Both the position numbers and the translations under genes were made by a program. From assembly GCF_021018895.1 (NCBI RefSeq), contig NC_079364.1, forward strand, positions 31,548,201 through 31,612,200: a stretch of DNA of 64,000 nt, given 5' to 3'. The notes beneath the pieces were generated by a model. The model saw only the letters and a list, made by a program, of their open reading frames with translations, was not told the DNA's origin and searched no databases. The stretch is from Seriola aureovittata. Its lineage: Eukaryota > Chordata > Actinopteri > Carangiformes > Carangidae. Below, one piece after another: positions 58,301 to 64,000 of this stretch. Each line of letters opens with the position of its first letter. The stretch's first letter is position 1.

Positions 58301-61204
58301 AGTTCAAAGTAATATCCAATTTGAAGGTTAAATTGAAAATAGACTTTTAGATTAAGGCAAACCCCAACCTCGTTTAGTAGCCGGAGCAACATGGGTGTTG
58401 GTATACTTATGTTTAATGATCAAAGTTATGCTGATAATCAAATCATTTTTGTCCCTGATGTGAAACGTGACTTAAACCCTTGTCTGTATTTCTAGATAAA
58501 ATAGCAGCACCCAGAAAAACCATCTGCCAACAAAACCAAATCCCTGCTTCACTACAGTGATGAGCCAGTGGTTCAGTGAAGTAAGCTGTAAGCTGTACAT
58601 CAGTCAACAGCTCAGTGCACCTGTGTTCAGTAATGTTTGATCACTTTATTGTGAAAGCATGTCCACATAAACACAAACCTCTTCATTCATGTTTCAAACC
58701 ACAATTATGCACAGCACATCTGCAGAATCACCGCAGCAGCCTCTGTGCTTATATTCATATCAAACTTGTCATTTCAGTTAATTATTCTACACATTTTCTA
58801 CCACAAACCAACAGGCGTGTCAGATACTGATGCATTGAAAACAACTCACACAGCTTTCCACAGAAAACACCACTAATAACTCCCTCTGGATTATCCAACT
58901 ACCACTATTATGCACCGAAAACACGATTACCATAGGAAAAGTGAGCTCAACTTTAAAAGTGACAAACATCCCAGAGAACAGTAAATTGTCTCTGAAGAAA
59001 ACTCTGCACAGGACTCCGACACTGTCAGCACATCGTGACGGGGGAGAGCCCAGTGTTTCACAGCAGTGAATGTGATTGGCCATGATTGATACACCTCGTT
59101 ATGAAAAAATAAGGTCTACAGCCATGCTATCAGTTCTGTGAAGCTGTGTTTAGACACTGGTGATTTGAGCTGAATGACACGGAGGGAACTTTGCCTTTTT
59201 AAAATCCCTGTGTGTATACCACGTTAACATAGGTGCATCAGAAAATGGCTGAACTTTATGAATAATATCTACACTTAGTGGACCGTTATAACAGTTATAG
59301 GTTGTCTTACTTTTTCTCCCTCTCGTACACCTTCTCTGTTCTTTTCACTTACTGTCTAAAATCATGTGCATATTGTACTTGAAATTGTGCTGGTAAGGTT
59401 ACACAGCCCCACCCACTCCCTCATCTCTCTACATCCACACACACAGGCAGGTTTTGGGAGGTCAGGAATTAAGGTATTTACATGCCATCATGGTTTTTTC
59501 CTCCTGATACAGATGACTCTGATGGTGCTGATTGAATTTGAGTCACTGAAATAAACAATATGAATATCAGATAACTGTGCAAGTCCCACATTATGTTCAT
59601 GACAACCCTTTTTGAATGTTTAATGCCCCAGGTTGTTTGTTCATTAATGCATGGTGTAGGTGTAGTGCTGCGAGAGTGCACTGGTACGACACTCTGTAAG
59701 TAAATGAAATCATTCAACACACAAACTACTTGTGTTCATTTGCCTGTATCATATATCACCTTAATGCCACTCTAACTACAACCTCCTACATCCATGGTAT
59801 CATCTACTACTTTAGCAATGTTTGATCGTGTGGTCAGTTACAGTTGATGAATGTAAACTTGCCATTGGAGGAACATTGGTTACATAACCTGCAGCCCACA
59901 GCTGAGTTGTACCCACGACTACCTATTTTCCCACATGTTGAGAATTAAAATTGAACAGAGAACAGCGATGAGTCAGCAACGCTTGAGGTCTTTATCAATA
60001 CAGGCAATAGATTCAGAGCTCGTCTGGACTTTAATGATGCGGGGGAGGAGGTTTTGAGGAGGAAGGCCAGAAAGAAGACCCTCACATGAAACAGGCTTTC
60101 TCTCATTATTATTCACACATTATGGACTTTCCTGATCGCAGGTATATATTTTTGTCTCCAAGGTGTTGTGATTATGCAATGAGAAGAAGGTGACATTGGT
60201 TGTTTTTGGAAAACATTTTACTACTATATCATTGTCTCTATAGCAGCATGTGTGACATGGTGGGAATCCTGTATGATACAGGTGTTTTTTGTTACAGGTC
60301 GTGATTCATGGCAGAATCTGAATCATAGACTGGTATGGATTGATATTGGAGGTGTGGTGCTATGTGCGACTGACATTCAGCCACACACTGTAGGTGAATG
60401 CATTGATATTGTTACTGCTGGCCCAGGAAAGTATTGTTGAAATAAAGCGGTGTTAATCCTGTATAACAGGAATATATCTACAGGGGTTGATATTGTTCTT
60501 CAGGTTGTGATCAGAGTAAATCCTGTAAAAGCTACATGTGCTTTCAACAGGTAGTAGCCTCCACTGAGAACCTGTAATTCAAAACCTGGACTGTGCAGGT
60601 GCGGAGCACTGATGGGGGGTAGGGGTGTGATCCTGAAACTTTTTAATCATTATCACAATTTTTGGGTCGTCTGGACAACGCTAATCCCCTCTAAAGCAAT
60701 CTAGCCAAAGTTAGGTGCAGAAACTAGAGCTTTATTTCACATCAACCCACAAGGAAACATGCAGACAACTCAGTCTACCCGCCTACAGAGAAATGCCAAC
60801 GGAGAAAGCCTGCTGGCACCAAACATCAAAGACACGTTGTCTCCAGGGAAACCACCCAAGAGTCTGTCGTAAAGAAATAGTTTGTGACCAGGAAAATCTC
60901 CAGCTTCAGTGCAAACTATTGCTGAGCACTGTTCTTCTTTTGCTCCACATTTCATCTCGGTGAGGATCAGATATTACATTTACCCTGTTTTAGTAGTTAG
61001 TAGTTAATCACTTCTTTATTCAGACGCAGTCATTGTCCCATTGTTTTCCTTTGCTGTGGACATCAGTGACCCATTGAATCTAGAAGCCACAGCTTCTGAT
61101 ATTAGACTGACTGAGACTTTAATAATTAATCAACGCATACCTATCAAATACATTCCTATTACAGTGGATTTTTAATTTAATTTAAACCGATGGGCAATTT
61201 TATC

Positions 61205-61500
61205 CATCAGGGCAGGGGCAGTGGTGAGCACTGTCTAGTTTGCTAGTTTGCATGATCTCCTCGTGCTTGTGTGGGTTTCCTCCAGGTATGTCGGCTTCCT
61301 CCCGCAGTCCGAAGTCATGCAAGTTAATTGGTGACTCTAAATTACCCGCCGGTGTGAATGTGAGCATGAATGGTTGTTTGTCTCTGCGTGTCAGCCCTGT
61401 GATAGACTGACGACGTGTCCGGGGTGAACCCTGCCCTCATCTAATATGACTTTTGATGCCCCCCGGAATGGCGCTATGACTAATGAATGAATGAATAAAA
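61205..61500 (+). repeat. SINE-like dispersed teleost repeat
   Basis: 'GGCAGTGGTGAGCACTGTC', 'GGTTTCCTCCAGGTATGTCGG', 'GTTAATTGGTGACTCTAAATT' and 'GTCCGGGGTGAACCCTGCCC' follow in the order of a very common fish repeat. It ends in (AATG)n at 61482-61495. Non-coding. Confidence 0.7.
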
Positions 61501-61911
61501 TTGAATCTACAACTCAATAAAGTGTACATAAGAGGTCTGAATATTTTGTATATTATTTTGAAGCCACTGTAGTTCTATCTACCAGGTTATAATCTATCAT
61601 TTCGATGTGGGACGTTTCTACAGCTAATTCTTTTCTAGTATATACGAGGGTCAGTTAATATATCAATATGTTGTGAGTTGAAAGCCTCACAATGAAGAAT
61701 GTCTCTGCTGCGCTGTATTCAGCAAAGCCATTACAGAGCAGATTGGAAAAACAAAATCAATCTCTGTTGCAGAGCCAGGTTTTTTGTGGGTATAGACTCC
61801 TGCAGTAACTATGTTCTCATCACATCCACAGAATGTTTCTCCCACTCTCCACCTAAAGAACAAAATGGTAACTATACAAGGCAGTCAGCCTTCATTTTCA
61901 TTTTCATTTGA

Positions 61912-62080
61912 AAAGCAGCATCCTGGTCGTTAAGGGGTTTAAGATGCTGATGTCCCGGGTTTAATCCCTTGTGGGGACCTTTGTTGTTTTGTTGCGTGTT
62001 GTCCCTCATCTCTCTCCTCATTACCTGTTCACTCTTCACTGTCTCAGTCTAATTAAGGCAAAAATGTCCTCCATTCTACA
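61912..62080 (+). repeat. tRNA-derived SINE, diverged
   Basis: A B-box-like CGGGTTTAATCCC (61957-61969), then GGGGACCTTTGTTG, 'TTGCGTGTTGTCCCTCATCTC', a CT-rich block and AATTAAGGCAAAAATGTCC. This is the same layout as the SINE at 51.6 kb, but the A box is damaged. Confidence 0.65.
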
Positions 62081-63399
62081 AAGTATACAACACATCAACC
62101 AAAACAGAGCTCCCCGGTGGCAACGTGTAGACACACAAGTCTTTAGTTAAGATGCAGAGTGCGAAGTGCAGTAAAGTATGTCACACACAGAGAGCACGGT
62201 GGTGGTGTGGACTGCACTGGGGCACACACCAAGACAGTTTGAGCTCAGGATCCTCTGTTATCCTCGGTTGTGCCGGGGGTCAACGATGGCGGGTCACACT
62301 GACTCCTTTCATCCCTCTGCTGGCTCCTCTCGCAGTCTCTCACCATCTGCTCCTTGTGTGCCTTTTAGAAATGGCCAGTTATTGACATCATTTACATTTC
62401 TTTCAAAGCATCTGTCGTTATTGGTCGCGTGAGGCTTGGTAAATCCGAATTAAAGCATGTCACACAATACCCTCCGGTGGACCGTGCTTCATAGACCTTA
62501 CAAAATGTTTTTGGCTTTTCTTACCTTCATCCAAACTGGAGAAGAGTCATGCCAACAGTTTCAATTCTGATGGACTTGGATTGAAGCTCACACTGGTCTC
62601 CATCTCACTATTGGGGGTTTTTGGTTATAAAAAGCTCAGTAAATCTGACAGAATATGCAGTCAACCACAACTATATGTTCTCTCACCATTTGAATAATTC
62701 ATGTGAGATTAATGAGACTGTAAATTCTCAAATAAAAAAAGATTCAGTACAATAATAGTAAAAGCAGCACAAACAAAGCCTGGGTAAAGGACTTTTAGGG
62801 GTGGGGAGATTACATTTACCTTTAATGGTAAATTCAACTTATATATTAACGTATATTTTCACTGCACAACTCTGTTGTTTTAAGTACAGCAAGAGTCACA
62901 CTGTCTGTTTCTGTTTTTCTTTCTAACAGAAACTGTTTTTATTCACCAATTAATTCCAGTTTCTCATATTCTGCTGTTTTTGTTTTGCAATGCTGTTCAG
63001 CTGCTGTCAGTGTTAGTTAATACTTTATGTTTCAAATTTAAAGCCGACCAGGAAGAGAAAGAACTACGCTCCCTGAGCTGCTGGAAGGCTTTTAATGTGA
63101 AATACTTGTGCAGGAGGAGTTGAGTGTTATAACTGGTAGAAGCAATAAAAAAAAAGCGTAGAAAAGCAGACGGACACAAAAGCAACCGCAATAAAGAATA
63201 AAAGGAACAAAGACTAACGGACAAAACAAACAGGGGAATACAATATGAATTGAAGCTGGTGGGTCTGTAGTCGACAGGAGAAGGAAAACTAGAATCACCT
63301 CCTCGTGGTTGTTTCCTCCATCGGCCGGTCAGGTTTCAGGAAACATAGTCACAATCTCTCCTTCCTGAGTTACAGCATTGAGTAAAAGCCAGAGGTGTT

Positions 63400-63645
63400 T
63401 TTGCCGAACATCATGATGTCACAGTGAAGTTGACCTTTGACCTTTTGGATATAAAATGTTTATCCTTATAGACATTTAAGTTGAGTTAAATTGTGTCAAT
63501 TAGTGTATGAACTTGTGAGTTATGGCCAAAATGTGTTTTGTGAGGTCACCGTTACTTTTGACCTTTGACCACAGAAATCCAATCAGTTCACCCTTGAATC
63601 CAAATGAATGTTTGTGTCAGTGACACCTGATCGGACATCACAGAA
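63400..63645 (-). repeat. Dispersed teleost repeat, copy 2 (opposite orientation)
   Basis: The reverse complement of 63410-63640 aligns by eye with 34455-34655: 'GGTCAAAGGTCAACTTCACTG' and 'GGTCAAAGGTCAAAAG'. No gene is seen from here to the window end. Confidence 0.7.
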
Positions 63646-64000
63646 CAGGTCCAGAGCACAGATATGACTGCTGTGCCAAAAGGGGAGTGGATCCCCGGGG
63701 GGCGGCAGAGTCCATTAAGAAACCTTATACCTTGCAGTTGTTTTATCAGGGTTAAGTTGTGAAAGCTGATGGCTCCGTGGGGAAACCCCCAGACTCTTAA
63801 GAGGGAGTTTGCTCAACCTGAACAGCATTCACAACATGACTCTTCTGTTGTGTTTCTGGGATTAGTGATGTGGGAATGTACATTACTCTGAATTTATAAA
63901 AACAGGTGGAAATGGAAGAAGAGCTGAGTTTGCATCGACAGAAAGTTAAAACATGTAAAAACAAACAGGAGGCTATAAAACAGGGAGAATAAAGGAAAAT

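Larger units (their letters stand above)
49003..64000 (+). other. MINAR1 last intron (open at the window edge)
   Basis: From the donor at 49003 to the end there is no match to the expected last exon (an EYWMEDIYTPG-like segment followed by a hydrophobic anchor). The intron is therefore inferred to exceed 15 kb. Gene-free stretches at 49003-51157, 51805-54690, 56000-57580, 58300-61200 and 62080-63400 show only microsatellites and unassigned DNA. Confidence 0.6.

Noticed and set aside
49003..64000. Last exon of MINAR1 within the window
   Set aside because: I looked for the conserved WMED.YTPG and membrane-anchor coding on the plus strand after exon C and saw no candidate with an acceptor.

Overview
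This is a window of a ray-finned (teleost) fish nuclear genome. Evidence: a split vertebrate gene with GT-AG introns, many (CA)n, (GATA)n and (AT)n microsatellites, and a dense mixture of repeats typical of teleosts: L2-like and Rex1-like LINEs, a LINE with a restriction-like endonuclease, Tc1 and hAT transposons, and tRNA-derived SINEs. No prokaryotic genes, CRISPR array or viral genes were seen.

The only host protein gene I can support is MINAR1 (also KIAA1024/UBTOR) on the + strand. A GC-rich promoter and likely non-coding exon 1 lie at about 21.85-22.27 kb. Coding exons are at 22714-23568, 25519-26991 and 48745-49002. All junctions are phase 0 and together give 862 codons. The short last exon, which in the family encodes the C-terminal membrane anchor, is not visible and probably lies beyond base 64000. 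Introns are about 0.4 kb, 1.95 kb, 21.8 kb and more than 15 kb.

Region by region: 0-21.8 kb is intergenic and holds a degenerate L2-like LINE (2.6-6.4 kb, minus), a (GATA)n tract on a LINE tail (10.0 kb), an RLE-class LINE fragment flanked by 289-bp near-identical direct repeats (10.5-12.9 kb), a broken Tc1 (16.8-17.8 kb) and a hAT-like element (18.1-18.6 kb). The long intron (27.0-48.7 kb) contains a ZBED-type hAT relic (30.7-32.0 kb), a second hAT relic interrupted by a small hAT-type element filled with telomere-like CCCTAA minisatellite (33.3-33.6 kb), a 329-bp deleted Tc1, a Rex1-like LINE inside a SINE, another Tc1 fragment and a 348-bp non-autonomous hAT with perfect target duplication. 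From 49 kb to the end (last intron) there are a 331-bp hAT-like element, SINEs, an RLE-LINE reverse transcriptase fragment (57.6 kb), an L2-like fragment (58 kb) and dispersed teleost repeats.

I did not find a new multi-gene system. The most noteworthy points are the long (289-bp) target duplication around an apparently young RLE LINE, the telomere-repeat-bearing hAT MITE nested in a BED-finger relic, and a 12-histidine tract in this fish's MINAR1.
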